The notes: a model not told the origin generated them from the letters alone. A DNA stretch of 64,000 nucleotides from Variovorax sp. dw_308 (GCF_019207085.1 NZ_JAATOM010000021.1:1-64000), one strand, 5' to 3'; positions 26,698 through 35,650 are shown, counted from the stretch's first letter. Made by a program: numbers and translations.

Positions 26698-26721
26698 ACC
26701 CACCCCCGAATGCGGCTGCGG
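26697..26721 (+). repeat. Intergenic repeat family R3, copy 2 (5' part)
   Basis: GACCCACCCCCGAATGCGGC and the next five bases, one mismatch to 25262-25286. It begins within the FIST stop codon. The rest of the element diverges or is cut off by the convergent HTH gene. Confidence 0.7.
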
Positions 26722-26734
26722 TGGTTGCCCGGGT

Positions 26735-27466
26735 TCAGCGGCGTAGCCGCGTGAACCCCTCGAACTCCCAGTTGCGCATGCCCAGCACCAGGGTATAGCC
26801 CTCGAGGTCCTTTGCGGCCAGCTTCTGGTCCGTCTGGTGCTGTTGGGCAAAATCCTGCGCCACGCGCTGCAAGCGCTCGCGGAACGAGGGCGCCAGCGCA
26901 CGGCTCACGGTGCCGTGCACCAGCATCAAGCCCTCGGCCGGGCCGTTGAAGCCGCCACGGAAGTAGTCGAGCACCACATGGTCGCGGAAGAACTCCATGA
27001 ACGGCCCGTTCGGCCGCCAGCGGAAGGTCTTCGCGAGCTTGAGACGGTAGCGGTTCATCGACTTCAACTCGATGATGCCGATGCGGTCCAGTTGCGCAAA
27101 GCAACTGATGCATTCGGCCTCCGAGATGCGGTAGGCGGCGGTGATCTGCTCCAGCGTCCACTGGCTCAGGACGTTGATGGCCACCAGCAGCAACTTCTTG
27201 TCCCTGACCACGGCCTTTTCCTGCTCGTGCGTCAGCTCCTTGATGAGCGGCTGTGCATCGGCCACGGTGCGGGCCAGTTCGGCGAAGTCGAGTTTCAATG
27301 CGCGGCAGATCGCGTCGACCCGCGAGAGCGGCATGTCGCCCTTGGCCAGCATGCGCTTGACGCTGGATTCCGCCATGTCCAGTGACCGCGCGAGGTCGGC
27401 GTAGGTCATCTTGGCGTTCTTGAGTTCGGCCTTCAGGGCGAGGACCAGGTCGACTGTCGTGCTCAT
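26735..27466 (-). CDS. XRE-family transcriptional regulator with C-terminal effector domain
   Basis: 243 residues starting MSTTVDLVLALKAELKNAKM. N-terminal HTH about residues 8-65 (YADLARSLDMAESSVKRMLA). The rest has a winged-helix-like part (LSQWTLEQITAAYRISEAEC) and a C-terminal region rich in aromatic residues (FRWRPNGPFMEFFRDH). Cytoplasmic DNA-binding protein of unknown target. Convergent with the FIST gene. A longer in-frame extension upstream is the antisense of the next gene and was not used. Confidence 0.83.
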   Translation of the reverse strand: MSTTVDLVLALKAELKNAKMTYADLARSLDMAESSVKRMLAKGDMPLSRVDAICRALKLDFAELARTVADAQPLIKELTHEQEKAVVRDKKLLLVAINVLSQWTLEQITAAYRISEAECISCFAQLDRIGIIELKSMNRYRLKLAKTFRWRPNGPFMEFFRDHVVLDYFRGGFNGPAEGLMLVHGTVSRALAPSFRERLQRVAQDFAQQHQTDQKLAAKDLEGYTLVLGMRNWEFEGFTRLRR

Positions 27467-27598
27467 GCTGGGTTGAATGTTGGTATAGGAATCAGGTACC
27501 GAAGGGCGTGCGAAAATGCTCCGTATCAATTTTCGATGCCCCGGGGGCGGTTGCCAACCTAAATTGCGCGCCTCAGCCCACCAGCCCCGGAGCTTGCC

Positions 27599-28423
27599 AT
27601 GCACCTGCCTACCCTCAACCGACGCGAACGCGGACTTTTTTCGGTTTTCCTGTTGCTCCTGCTGGTGGCGCTTGTCGCGCCCGCATTGACGGGCGCCGAA
27701 GCAGGCGCATCGGTGTTCGCCGACGACCGCGTCTGGCACCAGTTGCCCAATGCCATGGACGTGCTGAGCAACCTGCCCTTCCTGGCCATCGGCCTGTGGG
27801 GCCTGCGCCGCCTGCACTGGCTCGATCGCTCGCATGATCCTGCTGCTTCCGTCGCACAGGAGCCGCATGCCAACGCGCTGGATTGCGCCTGGATCTTCTT
27901 TGCCGGCCTGGTCGCCTGTGCCGCGGGCTCGACCTTCTATCACCTGCAACCCGATGTGCTTCGCCTGGCCGCCGACCGGGCTGGCATGGCGATCGCGTTC
28001 GCCGGCCTGATCGGCCTGGCCGCCTGCGAAAAGGTGAGCCCGCGCGCCGGCTGGGTGGCTGCGTGGGCGACGCTGGCATCAGGCTTGCTGGCGGTGGCGA
28101 CATGGCACGAAACCGGCAACGTCACACCCTGGGCAGTGGTCCAGTTCGGCGGCATGGGCCTGGTGCTCACACTGGCGCTGGCCAAGCCGATGCCCCATGC
28201 CGTTGGCCTCAAGCTCGGCTGGGTCATCTTCTTCTATGCGCTGGCCAAGCTGTTCGAACTCGGCGACCACGTGGTCTACGAGGCCACGCACCACCTGATT
28301 TCCGGGCACACGCTGAAACATTTCACGGCGGCGCTGGCCGGCGTGCCGGTCCTGATCGCGTTGCAAACGGTGGGAATGCAAACCGTGCGGCACAATCCGG
28401 GCGCCGCCGTGTCGACGGCCTGA
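27599..28423 (+). CDS. Ceramidase-like (CREST superfamily) integral membrane protein
   Basis: 274 residues with about seven hydrophobic helices. Motifs resembling alkaline ceramidase: AGSTFYHLQP (His in helix 3), LAADRAGMAIAF (Asp) and a C-terminal GHTLKHFTAA (His pair), which in the CREST superfamily form a zinc site for amide hydrolysis. Substrate in a bacterium without obvious sphingolipid genes nearby is unclear. GGAG lies upstream of the ATG. It is followed by a lipid-handling fusion gene after 22 bases, which supports a membrane-lipid role. Confidence 0.7.
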   Translation: MHLPTLNRRERGLFSVFLLLLLVALVAPALTGAEAGASVFADDRVWHQLPNAMDVLSNLPFLAIGLWGLRRLHWLDRSHDPAASVAQEPHANALDCAWIFFAGLVACAAGSTFYHLQPDVLRLAADRAGMAIAFAGLIGLAACEKVSPRAGWVAAWATLASGLLAVATWHETGNVTPWAVVQFGGMGLVLTLALAKPMPHAVGLKLGWVIFFYALAKLFELGDHVVYEATHHLISGHTLKHFTAALAGVPVLIALQTVGMQTVRHNPGAAVSTA

Positions 28424-28445
28424 AGAGCCCGCAAGGGACATTCGC

Positions 28446-30401
28446 ATGACCACATCCGTCGCCACCCCCGCCTCCCCCGGGCCTGCCGAGGCAGAACCTC
28501 ACGCCAACCAGTTCGCGCTGCTGGGCCAGCGCCGCTTTGCCCCGTTCTTCTGGACGCAGTTCTCGGGCGCCGCGAACGACAACCTGTTCAAGTTCGCCTT
28601 CACGGTGATGGTGACCTACCAACTGCAACTGAGCTGGATGCCACCCGCGATGGCCGGCCTCGTCATCGGTGCGCTCTTCATCCTGCCCTTCCTGCTGTTC
28701 TCGGCCACGGCCGGGCAACTCACCGACAAGTTCGACAAGACCAGGATCATCCGCTTCGTCAAGAACCTGGAGATCGTGATCATGCTGATCGCGGCCTGGG
28801 GCTTCGTGCAGGCCGATGCGATCGTGCTGCTGGGATGCGTGTTCCTCATGGGCCTCCATTCCACGCTGTTCGGCCCGGTCAAGTTCGCCTTGCTGCCGCA
28901 GGTGCTCGATGCGCGCGAATTGACCGGCGGCAACGGCATGGTGGAGATGGGGACCTTCGTGGCCATCCTGCTCGGCCAAGTCGCGGGCGGCCTGCTGGTC
29001 GCGATACCGGGCATCGGCCACACGACGGTGGCGGTGGGTTGCGTACTGCTGGCGCTGGTCGGCCGGGGCGTCGCGCAGGCCATTCCGAGGGCGCCGGCCA
29101 CCGACCCCAAACTGGTCATCAACTGGAATCCGGTCAGCGAAACCTTGCGCAACCTGAAGCTGGCCCACGGCAACGTGGTGGTGTTCCGCTCGCTGCTCGG
29201 CATTAGCTGGATGTGGTTCTTCGGAGCGGTGTTCCTGAGCCAGTTCCCGAGCTTCGCCAAGGAAGTGCTGCATGGCGACGAGCAGGTGGCGTCGCTCCTG
29301 CTGGTGGTGTTCTCGGTGGGCATCGGTGCGGGTTCGCTGTTGTGCGAGACGCTGTCGCGCCGGCAGGTGGAGATCGGCTTGGTGCCGCTGGGCGCGATCG
29401 GCATGAGCGTCTTCGCGATCGACCTGTACTTCGCCTCGCGCGCGCTGCCTCTGGTCGCCGAGATGGGGCTCGGCGCTTTCGTGCACACGCATGCGCACTG
29501 GCGCGTGATGGCCGACCTGGGGCTGCTGTCCTTGTTCGCGGGCCTGTACAGCGTGCCGATGTATGCGCTGATCCAGTTGCGCAGCCAGCCGACGCACCGG
29601 GCCCGCATCATTGCGGCCAACAACATCCTGAACGCGCTGTTCATGATCGGCAGTTCGGTCATCGCCGGTGCGCTGCTGAAGGCCGGCTTCACCATTCCGC
29701 AGATCTTCCTGTTCACGGGCATTGCCAATGCGCTGGTGGCCGGCTACATCTTCCTGCTGGTGCCGGAGTACCTGCTGCGCTTCGTGTCGTGGGTGCTGTC
29801 GCACTTCATCTACCGCTTCAAGGTGCGCGGCGATCAACACATTCCCGGCGAAGGCGCCGCGGTGCTGGTCTGCAATCACGTCAGCATGGTCGATGCGGTG
29901 CTGCTGATGGCCGCCAGCCCGCGACCCATCCGTTTCATCATGGACCACCAGATCTTCAAGGTGCCGGTGCTCGGCTGGCTGTTCAAGCTGGCCAAGGCGA
30001 TTCCGATCGCGTCGCAAAAGGAGGATCCGGCCGCCTACGACAGAGCCTTCGAGCAGGCTGCGCAGGTGCTGCGCGAGGGCGACCTGCTGGCCATCTTCCC
30101 CGAGGGTGCGCTCACGCGCGACGGTGAGATGGCACCCTTCAAGGGTGGCGTCGTGAAGATCGTCGAGCGCGCGCGCTCGGAGGGCATCGAGGCGCCGGTG
30201 ATCCCGATGGCGCTCAGCAATCTCTGGGGTTCCTACTTCAGCCGCGTCGAGCAGCGCGGCGGCAAGCCCATCGTGATGGCCAAGCCGTTTCGGCGTGGAT
30301 TCTTCAGCAGCGTGGGCCTGCATGTTGGCCCCGCGGTGGCGGCGGCGGACGTGCAGCCCGACGTACTTCAGCAACGCGTTCGCGCGCTGCTCGCCAGCTG
30401 A
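28446..30401 (+). CDS. MFS transporter-acyltransferase fusion (lysophospholipid recycling, LplT-Aas like)
   Basis: 651 residues. N-terminal about 410 residues form a 12-helix MFS domain (FSGAANDNLFKFAFTVMVTY, LFGPVKFALLPQVL). The C-terminus is a PlsC-type acyltransferase with NHVSMVD (HX4D variant, near 477) and FPEGALTRDG (near 551). In E. coli LplT flips lysophospholipid inward and Aas reacylates it; here flippase and acyltransferase are one chain. The acyl-ACP synthetase part of Aas is absent. Start has AGGGA upstream. The stop overlaps the next ATG (TGATG). Confidence 0.9.
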   Translation: MTTSVATPASPGPAEAEPHANQFALLGQRRFAPFFWTQFSGAANDNLFKFAFTVMVTYQLQLSWMPPAMAGLVIGALFILPFLLFSATAGQLTDKFDKTRIIRFVKNLEIVIMLIAAWGFVQADAIVLLGCVFLMGLHSTLFGPVKFALLPQVLDARELTGGNGMVEMGTFVAILLGQVAGGLLVAIPGIGHTTVAVGCVLLALVGRGVAQAIPRAPATDPKLVINWNPVSETLRNLKLAHGNVVVFRSLLGISWMWFFGAVFLSQFPSFAKEVLHGDEQVASLLLVVFSVGIGAGSLLCETLSRRQVEIGLVPLGAIGMSVFAIDLYFASRALPLVAEMGLGAFVHTHAHWRVMADLGLLSLFAGLYSVPMYALIQLRSQPTHRARIIAANNILNALFMIGSSVIAGALLKAGFTIPQIFLFTGIANALVAGYIFLLVPEYLLRFVSWVLSHFIYRFKVRGDQHIPGEGAAVLVCNHVSMVDAVLLMAASPRPIRFIMDHQIFKVPVLGWLFKLAKAIPIASQKEDPAAYDRAFEQAAQVLREGDLLAIFPEGALTRDGEMAPFKGGVVKIVERARSEGIEAPVIPMALSNLWGSYFSRVEQRGGKPIVMAKPFRRGFFSSVGLHVGPAVAAADVQPDVLQQRVRALLAS

Positions 30402-31069
30402 TGGGTTTCCTGCGCGACCTGCTCTGGGCCTTCATCGAGCGGATTCCGCAAACATACTGGCTCGCGCTGACCTGGCTGGGTGACAGCGGCTTGCTGCTGC
30501 CTGCGGCCGCTTCGATCACCCTCTGGCTGTCGCTGTCGCGCCGCACCTGGCCCACGGCACGCCTGTGGGTGCTGCTGTTCGGCACGACGGGCTTCATCGT
30601 GATGTGTACCAAGCTCGCCTTCCTGGGGTGGGGCATCGGCAGCGCGCGTTTCAACTTCACCGGCTTCAGCGGCCACACGGCGCTGTCGGGCAGCGTCTGG
30701 CCGGTGGTGTTCTGGTTGATGGCGGCGCGACGCAGCCACCGGGTGCGGGTCGCGGCGGCGTTTGCGGGCTGGGCCCTGGCGTTGGCCATCGGCGTGTCGC
30801 GCCTCGCGCTGTTCGCGCACTCGACCTCCGAGGTGGTGACAGGGTTGGTGCTGGGCATCGCGACCAGCGCGGCCTTCCTGCTGCTGCAGGAAGGCCGGCC
30901 GCACTCGCGCATACCGGCGGCCTTGGTCGCGCTGGGCTTGCTCCTGCCGCTGACGATGCTGTCGCCTGGCACGCCGGCCCCCACGCAAGACCTTCTGGAA
31001 GTCGTTGCCATGTGGATGGCCAACACCGACCAGGTGTATACGCGGGAGCATCTGCTGCAGGGACGTTGA
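30401..31069 (+). CDS. PAP2-family phosphatase, membrane-embedded
   Basis: 222 residues, about six hydrophobic helices. PAP2 motifs: FSGHTALSGS (PSGH counterpart) near residue 88 and SRLALFAHSTSEV (SR-x5-H-x3-D counterpart) near residue 131, with E in place of D. Family enzymes remove phosphate from lipids such as phosphatidate or undecaprenyl diphosphate. Translationally coupled to the preceding fusion gene, so a role in phospholipid turnover is likely. The first motif (KxxxxxRP) is weak, so substrate is uncertain. Confidence 0.83.
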   Translation: MGFLRDLLWAFIERIPQTYWLALTWLGDSGLLLPAAASITLWLSLSRRTWPTARLWVLLFGTTGFIVMCTKLAFLGWGIGSARFNFTGFSGHTALSGSVWPVVFWLMAARRSHRVRVAAAFAGWALALAIGVSRLALFAHSTSEVVTGLVLGIATSAAFLLLQEGRPHSRIPAALVALGLLLPLTMLSPGTPAPTQDLLEVVAMWMANTDQVYTREHLLQGR

Positions 31070-31380
31070 GCCGCGTGATATGCCTGGTGCTGCCGCCCCT
31101 GTGGGCAGTCACTGCCTCACCGATCTTGCTGCTGTTCATCTTGATCGCCCGCATCATGCGCCGCCGGGCGGTATTGTTCCGCCTGGGCGGGTTCAGCGTT
31201 TGCATTGGCTTATTCGCTTCTCGTTGCGCCGGTTCCGACAGACAGGTAGACGGTCCTGGCAAATAGGTATCGAAGCGCGATACCGGCAGCGCACCGCATC
31301 GCCACCGGTGCAGTAATTCGCGGCTTCTGAAGACCATGCGGAACACCATCCGCGCACCTTCACTACGCCGCGAGGCTCTC
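31070..31380. other. Intergenic region with a stem-loop and no convincing gene
   Basis: Holds a GGTATCG-CGATACC inverted repeat around 31267-31285. A frame on the plus strand from about 31075 to 31266 would encode a 64-residue hydrophobic peptide, but it has no ribosome site and looks like a chance frame. No promoter or terminator was clear. Confidence 0.5.
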
Positions 31381-31863
31381 ATGACCTTTCTCCCATTCCA
31401 CCGGCTCCACAGGTCCGTCGCGACCCTCGCCGCTGCTGCTTGCGTCTCCTTCGCGGCCTTGGCCGCACCGCTGCAGGCCCAGGCCCAGAGCGAGGCCTCC
31501 CTGGCGCTGTCGATGCTGCCGATTGCCTCGGTGGTCGGCACTGCTTCCGTGGCCAGCACGGCCGCCGCGGCAGTGGTCGCAGTGCCGGCAGCGCTGTCGG
31601 TCGGCGGGGCCGTGCTCACGGTCGTGGCCATGGAGGCCTCGGTGGACGGGACCGTCTACCTGCTCGAGCGCGCCGCCGATGGTGCGCGGGCCAGCGTCAA
31701 GGTGGCCAGCCGGGTGGCGGGCGGCGCGTCGCTGGTGGTGGGCAGCACGGTCGTCGTCAGCGTCATTGCCAGTGGCGTGGTGCTGTCGGCCGCGGGCGAA
31801 GTGCTTTGCTTCGTGCCCAATGCAGTCGGGCGGGCCCTGCTCTACAACGAGAGGATGAGCTGA
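31381..31863 (+). CDS. Exported Ala/Val-rich protein of unknown function
   Basis: 160 residues starting MTFLPFHRLHRSVATL; GAGG six bases upstream favours this ATG over 31336. Signal peptide ending LQAQA. The mature part is two long low-complexity hydrophobic stretches (ASVVGTASVASTAAAAVVAV and AGGASLVVGSTVVVSVIASG) around a short polar piece, perhaps two membrane helices. No known family recognised. It is immediately followed, one base later, by the DUF2145 gene, so the two may work together. Confidence 0.7.
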   Translation: MTFLPFHRLHRSVATLAAAACVSFAALAAPLQAQAQSEASLALSMLPIASVVGTASVASTAAAAVVAVPAALSVGGAVLTVVAMEASVDGTVYLLERAADGARASVKVASRVAGGASLVVGSTVVVSVIASGVVLSAAGEVLCFVPNAVGRALLYNERMS

Positions 31864-31864
31864 A

Positions 31865-32710
31865 GTGAAGGCCATTGCCGACTTGCCCGTGCGTTCCTTT
31901 TTTGCGCGCCTCGTTCACGCGGTCGCCCTGGTGGCGATCACTATCGTCGTTGCGTTGCTGTTGTTTCCGCTGCATGCCCATGCCGGCCGCTCGTGCGAAA
32001 CACGCAAGCCGACCCCGGACGTGATCACGAAGGGCATGCAACTGGCCGAGCGGACGTCCGCCGCGTTGGACGCAAGCGGCGCACGCGTGGTTTTTCTGGC
32101 CCGGGCGGGGCAGGACCTGCAAAGGTATGGCTTGCAGTATTCGCACCTCGGCCTGGCCTACAAGACGAACGACGGCGCGTGGCGCGTGGTGCACAAGCTC
32201 AACCACTGCGGCACCGCTGTCGCGGCGCTCTATCGCCAGGGCCTCGGCGAGTTCTTCCTGGACGACCTCTGGCACTACGAAGCCGCCTGGGAAATCCCGA
32301 CGCCCGCGGTGCAGGCGCAACTGTTGGCGCTGCTGCAAGGGCCCACGGCCGGAATCGTGCGACTGAACACGCCGGCCTACAGCATCGTGAGCTATGCATG
32401 GGGACAGAAGTACCAGCAGTCCAACCAGTGGGCGATCGAGATGCTTGCCGCCGCGATGGAGCCGGCCACCATCCGCAACCGCTCGCAGGCGCAGGCCTGG
32501 CTGCAGTTCAAGGGCTATGAACCCACGACCTTGCGGCTTGGCGCGCTGACGCGCTTGGGCGGGCGACTCAGTTCGGCCAATGTGGCCTTCGACGACCACC
32601 CGAATGAAAAGCGATTCAGCGACCGGATCGAGACGGTCACGGTGGATTCGGTGTTCGCCTGGCTGCCACGTGCCGGGCTCGGCTCGCAGCCAGTGCGATC
32701 GAAGCTTTGA
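31865..32710 (+). CDS. DUF2145 family exported protein
   Basis: 281 residues from GTG 31865. N-terminal signal or anchor (AIADLPVRSFFARLVHAVAL then LLLFPLHAHA). DUF2145 hallmarks: QYSHLGLAYKTNDG near residue 92 and VYxLNHCG-type HKLNHCGTAVAALY near 113, followed by DDLWHYEA and WGQKYQQSNQW. From memory the family is an NlpC/P60-like or papain-like fold; Cys in LNHCG and His in YSHLG could be catalytic, but this is not proven. Last genes of a three-gene group with the 160-residue protein and the zinc-ribbon protein. Confidence 0.8.
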   Translation: MKAIADLPVRSFFARLVHAVALVAITIVVALLLFPLHAHAGRSCETRKPTPDVITKGMQLAERTSAALDASGARVVFLARAGQDLQRYGLQYSHLGLAYKTNDGAWRVVHKLNHCGTAVAALYRQGLGEFFLDDLWHYEAAWEIPTPAVQAQLLALLQGPTAGIVRLNTPAYSIVSYAWGQKYQQSNQWAIEMLAAAMEPATIRNRSQAQAWLQFKGYEPTTLRLGALTRLGGRLSSANVAFDDHPNEKRFSDRIETVTVDSVFAWLPRAGLGSQPVRSKL

Positions 32711-32717
32711 GGTGCAC

Positions 32718-33803
32718 ATGAACAAGTCATTGCGTTTGTCGGAGAAATGGTTTCACCGGGGACTATGGCTGGTGGCGCTGGTGTTCGCCGGCTTCCTGAT
32801 CGGGCTCGGTGGAACGCTCGTGGGCGACCTGCCGAAGGTCGAGCGGCAACAGACGGTCGAGGACTTCGTCGACAAGGCCGCGGCCGAACCCTTGCGTACC
32901 GCGATCACGGAAGCGCAGCGTGCCGGTCGCCAGGCGCGTGGCGACCTGGACCAGGCCGAACTCAAGCTGCAAGCCGCGTCGCAAGCCAGCCAGAACGCCC
33001 GCGAGACCTTCTCCAACTGGCTCGCCACACGCCGCGCAACACAGCAGCCGGACCAGGACGCCGAGCTCATCGCGCGCACCAGGGCGCTCGATGCGCTCAA
33101 GGCGACGGTGGATGCGGAGCAACGCAGCGTGGACGCGCAGCGGCAGATCGCGCTGAATGCGCGACAGGCCCAGGAGCGCGCGCAACAAAAGCTGGTCGTG
33201 CTCGAGGACGAAGCGCGGGAGAAGCTGCGCGCCGAATACCGCCGTGTGGAGCTGCGCGTGTTCGGCTATCGACTGGCGCTCACACTGCCGCTGCTGGTGG
33301 CGGCCGGCTGGCTGTTCGCGAAGAAGCGCAAGGGCACGTACTGGCCCTTCGTGTGGGGATTCATCTTCTTTGCGCTGTTCGCGTTTTTCGTCGAGTTGGT
33401 GCCGTACCTGCCGAGCTATGGCGGCTATGTGCGCTACATCGTCGGCATTGTCATCACCGTGCTGGTGGGGCGCTATGCGATCCTGGCGCTCAACCGCTAT
33501 CTCGCGCGCCAGAAGCTGGCCGAGGCGCAGCCCGACCAGGTGCGTCGCGAGGAGTTGAGCTACGACACGGCGCTGGCCCGGCTTGCCAAGAGCGTGTGCC
33601 CCGGTTGCGAGCGGCCGGTCGACCTGAAGAGCACGACGATCGACTTCTGCCCGCATTGCGGCATCGGGCTGATCGACAGTTGCCATGCCTGCGACACGCG
33701 CAAGAGTGCGTTCTCGCGCTTCTGCCATGGGTGCGGCACCGCGGCGACGCATGACCGCAAGCCGCCATCACATCCCGTCACATCCGTGCCTGCCATCGCG
33801 TGA
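32718..33803 (+). CDS. Membrane protein with coiled coil and C-terminal double zinc ribbon
   Basis: 361 residues. One N-terminal helix (GLWLVALVFAGFLIGLGGTL), a periplasmic coiled coil of about 130 residues (heptads in EQRSVDAQRQIALNARQAQE), then three more helices around 185-270. The cytoplasmic end has four CxxC knuckles (CPGC, CPHC, CHAC, CHGC; about 295-345), i.e. two zinc ribbons. Could be a membrane-bound assembly or sensor protein; no function known. GAGG before ATG; gap of 7 bases to DUF2145. Confidence 0.75.
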   Translation: MNKSLRLSEKWFHRGLWLVALVFAGFLIGLGGTLVGDLPKVERQQTVEDFVDKAAAEPLRTAITEAQRAGRQARGDLDQAELKLQAASQASQNARETFSNWLATRRATQQPDQDAELIARTRALDALKATVDAEQRSVDAQRQIALNARQAQERAQQKLVVLEDEAREKLRAEYRRVELRVFGYRLALTLPLLVAAGWLFAKKRKGTYWPFVWGFIFFALFAFFVELVPYLPSYGGYVRYIVGIVITVLVGRYAILALNRYLARQKLAEAQPDQVRREELSYDTALARLAKSVCPGCERPVDLKSTTIDFCPHCGIGLIDSCHACDTRKSAFSRFCHGCGTAATHDRKPPSHPVTSVPAIA

Positions 33804-33902
33804 TAGAACGTTGGTCTGCTCGCAAGACGCGCGCATTCGACCCGGGGGCGTTCGACCCGCGGCGCCTCAACTGCTTGATCAACCATTTCGGGAAACCCTT
33901 CC

Positions 33903-34301
33903 ATGAGCATTTTCGGCAGTATCTTTTCCAAGATCTTTCCCTCCGCCAAGGCCGCCGAAGCGCCGCCGCCCCCGCCTGTCGAGGCAGCGCCCACGCCGGG
34001 CGCACCACCGCCACCGGCAGTGCCTGCGCCGCCGCCCGCGATCCCGCTGGGCGACGTGGCGCCCATCCTCGATGCCATGCCGGGCGCGAGCGGGCTGAAC
34101 TGGCGCACCTCCATCGTGGACCTGCTGAAGTTGCTGGGGCTGGACAGCAGCCTGGCGGCCCGCAAGCAGTTGGCCAGCGAGATCCTGTTTTCCGGCAATG
34201 ACGAACCTGGATCGGCCGCCTGGAACATCGCACTGCACAAGGCGGTGATGGCCAGCATCGCGGCCAATGGCGGCACGGTGCCGGCCGATCTGAAGGATTG
34301 A
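33903..34301 (+). CDS. DUF3597 family protein
   Basis: 132 residues. Short N-terminus (MSIFGSIFSKIFPSAKA), Pro/Ala-rich linker (about 18-50), and a conserved helical C-terminal domain from LGDVAPILDAMPG with LNWRTSIVDLLKLLGLDSS and ARKQLASEI. This is the DUF3597 domain, about 80 residues, a small monomeric fold of unknown role. No signal peptide. It ends before a strong bidirectional terminator. Confidence 0.85.
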   Translation: MSIFGSIFSKIFPSAKAAEAPPPPPVEAAPTPGAPPPPAVPAPPPAIPLGDVAPILDAMPGASGLNWRTSIVDLLKLLGLDSSLAARKQLASEILFSGNDEPGSAAWNIALHKAVMASIAANGGTVPADLKD

Positions 34302-34361
34302 GCGCGCGCCCCAGGCGGCAGGACTCTGCGGGTCGCTCTGCCCAGCCCTGACCGGGGCAAC

Positions 34362-34397
34362 ACCAGCGGCCGGGCGGAGCCGGTTCCGCGGTGTTTC
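34362..34397 (+). repeat. Partial R3-type intergenic repeat
   Basis: ACCAGCGGCCGGGCGGAGCC through GGTTCCGCGGTGTTTC resembles the 3' half of copy 1 (CCCGGCAAAGCCGGTTCCGC). The 5' half is not recognisable here. Confidence 0.5.
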
Positions 34398-34400
34398 ACG

Positions 34401-34435
34401 AATGAGAAGGCCCGTCCTTGACGGGCCTTCTCATT
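34401..34435. terminator. Bidirectional stem-loop terminator between DUF3597 gene and tgt
   Basis: Sixteen-base perfect stem (AATGAGAAGGCCCGTC paired to its complement) with a three-base loop CTT. Sits exactly between convergent genes. The flanks start with AATG/CATT rather than a long T run, so it may act more as a barrier or be partly Rho-helped. Confidence 0.75.
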
Positions 34436-34453
34436 GCTGGGATTGCGCTTTTC

Positions 34454-35650
34454 TCAAACGCCTCTTGCGCGATCGGACTTGAATTGGGCGCGGAAGGCGG
34501 TGTACTCGCCTGCTTCCAGCGCATCGCGAATTTCCTGCATCAGGTTCAGGTAGTAGTGGAGGTTGTGGATGGTCGTGAGCATCGGGCCGAGCATCTCGCC
34601 GCAGCGGTCGAGGTGATGCAGGTAGGCGCGGCTGAAGCCCTCGCGGCCGCCATCGTTCCACGACACGCCCGGTGCGCCGGCGCAGGCATGGCAGGTACAG
34701 CTCGGGTCGATGGGTTGCGGATCGCTCTTGTGGCGGGCGTTGCGCATCTTCAGGTCGCCAAAGCGCGTGAACAGCGTGCCGTTGCGCGCGTTGCGCGTGG
34801 GCATGACGCAGTCGAACATGTCGACGCCGTCGGTCACGCCCTGCACCAGGTCTTCCGGCGTGCCGACGCCCATCAGGTAGCGCGGCTTGTGCGCCGGCAG
34901 CTTGTGCGGCGTGTGGGCCATGATGCGCAGCATCTCGTCCTTGGGCTCGCCCACGCTTACGCCGCCGATCGCGTAACCCGGAAAGTCCATGTCGACCAAC
35001 TGTGCGAGCGATTCCTCTCGCAGGTTCTCGAACATGCCGCCCTGCACGATGCCGAACAGCGCATTCGGGTTTTCAAGCCGCGCAAACTCGTGCTGGCAGC
35101 GCTTGGCCCAGCGCAGGCTGAGTTCCATCGAGGTGCGCGCTTCGCGCTCGGTAGTGACGTGGCCCTTGGTGTCGTACGGCGTGCACTCGTCGAACTGCAT
35201 GACGATGTCGCTGTTCAGGATGGTCTGGATCTGCATCGAGACCTCGGGCGTGAGGAAGAGCTTGTCGCCGTTGACCGGCGACGCGAACTTCACGCCTTCC
35301 TCGCTGATCTTGCGCATCGCGCCGAGCGACCACACCTGGAATCCGCCCGAGTCGGTGAGGATGGGCTTGTTCCATTTCTCGAAACCATGCAGGCCGCCGA
35401 AGCTGGCCATCACGTCGAGGCCGGGGCGCATCCACAAGTGGAACGTGTTGCCCAGGATGATCTGCGCGCCCATCTCCTCGAGGCTGCGCGGCATCACGCC
35501 CTTGACGGTGCCGTAGGTGCCCACGGGCATGAAGATCGGCGTCTGCACCGGGCCATGGTTGAGCGTGAGCGTGCCGCGGCGCGCGTGGCTTTCGGGGTCG
35601 GTCTTGAGCAGTTCGAATTGCAGTCGCGGCAATGCGGTGTTGGCAGTCAT
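34454..35650 (-). CDS. tgt: tRNA-guanine transglycosylase
   Basis: 398 residues starting MTANTALPRLQFELLKTDPE. Swaps guanine-34 for preQ1 in tRNAs with GUN anticodons, a step of queuosine formation. TIM barrel with DSGGFQVWSLG near residue 103 and zinc ligands in SCTCHACAG with a later His, as in the family. Normal length. The start overlaps the stop of the sugar-dehydrogenase gene (ATGA), and that gene is coupled to queA, so queA, the dehydrogenase and tgt form one operon. Confidence 0.97.
   Translation of the reverse strand: MTANTALPRLQFELLKTDPESHARRGTLTLNHGPVQTPIFMPVGTYGTVKGVMPRSLEEMGAQIILGNTFHLWMRPGLDVMASFGGLHGFEKWNKPILTDSGGFQVWSLGAMRKISEEGVKFASPVNGDKLFLTPEVSMQIQTILNSDIVMQFDECTPYDTKGHVTTEREARTSMELSLRWAKRCQHEFARLENPNALFGIVQGGMFENLREESLAQLVDMDFPGYAIGGVSVGEPKDEMLRIMAHTPHKLPAHKPRYLMGVGTPEDLVQGVTDGVDMFDCVMPTRNARNGTLFTRFGDLKMRNARHKSDPQPIDPSCTCHACAGAPGVSWNDGGREGFSRAYLHHLDRCGEMLGPMLTTIHNLHYYLNLMQEIRDALEAGEYTAFRAQFKSDRARGV

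Noticed and set aside
31075..31266. Possible 64-residue hydrophobic peptide
   Set aside because: No ribosome-binding site and no similarity recognised; left as intergenic.
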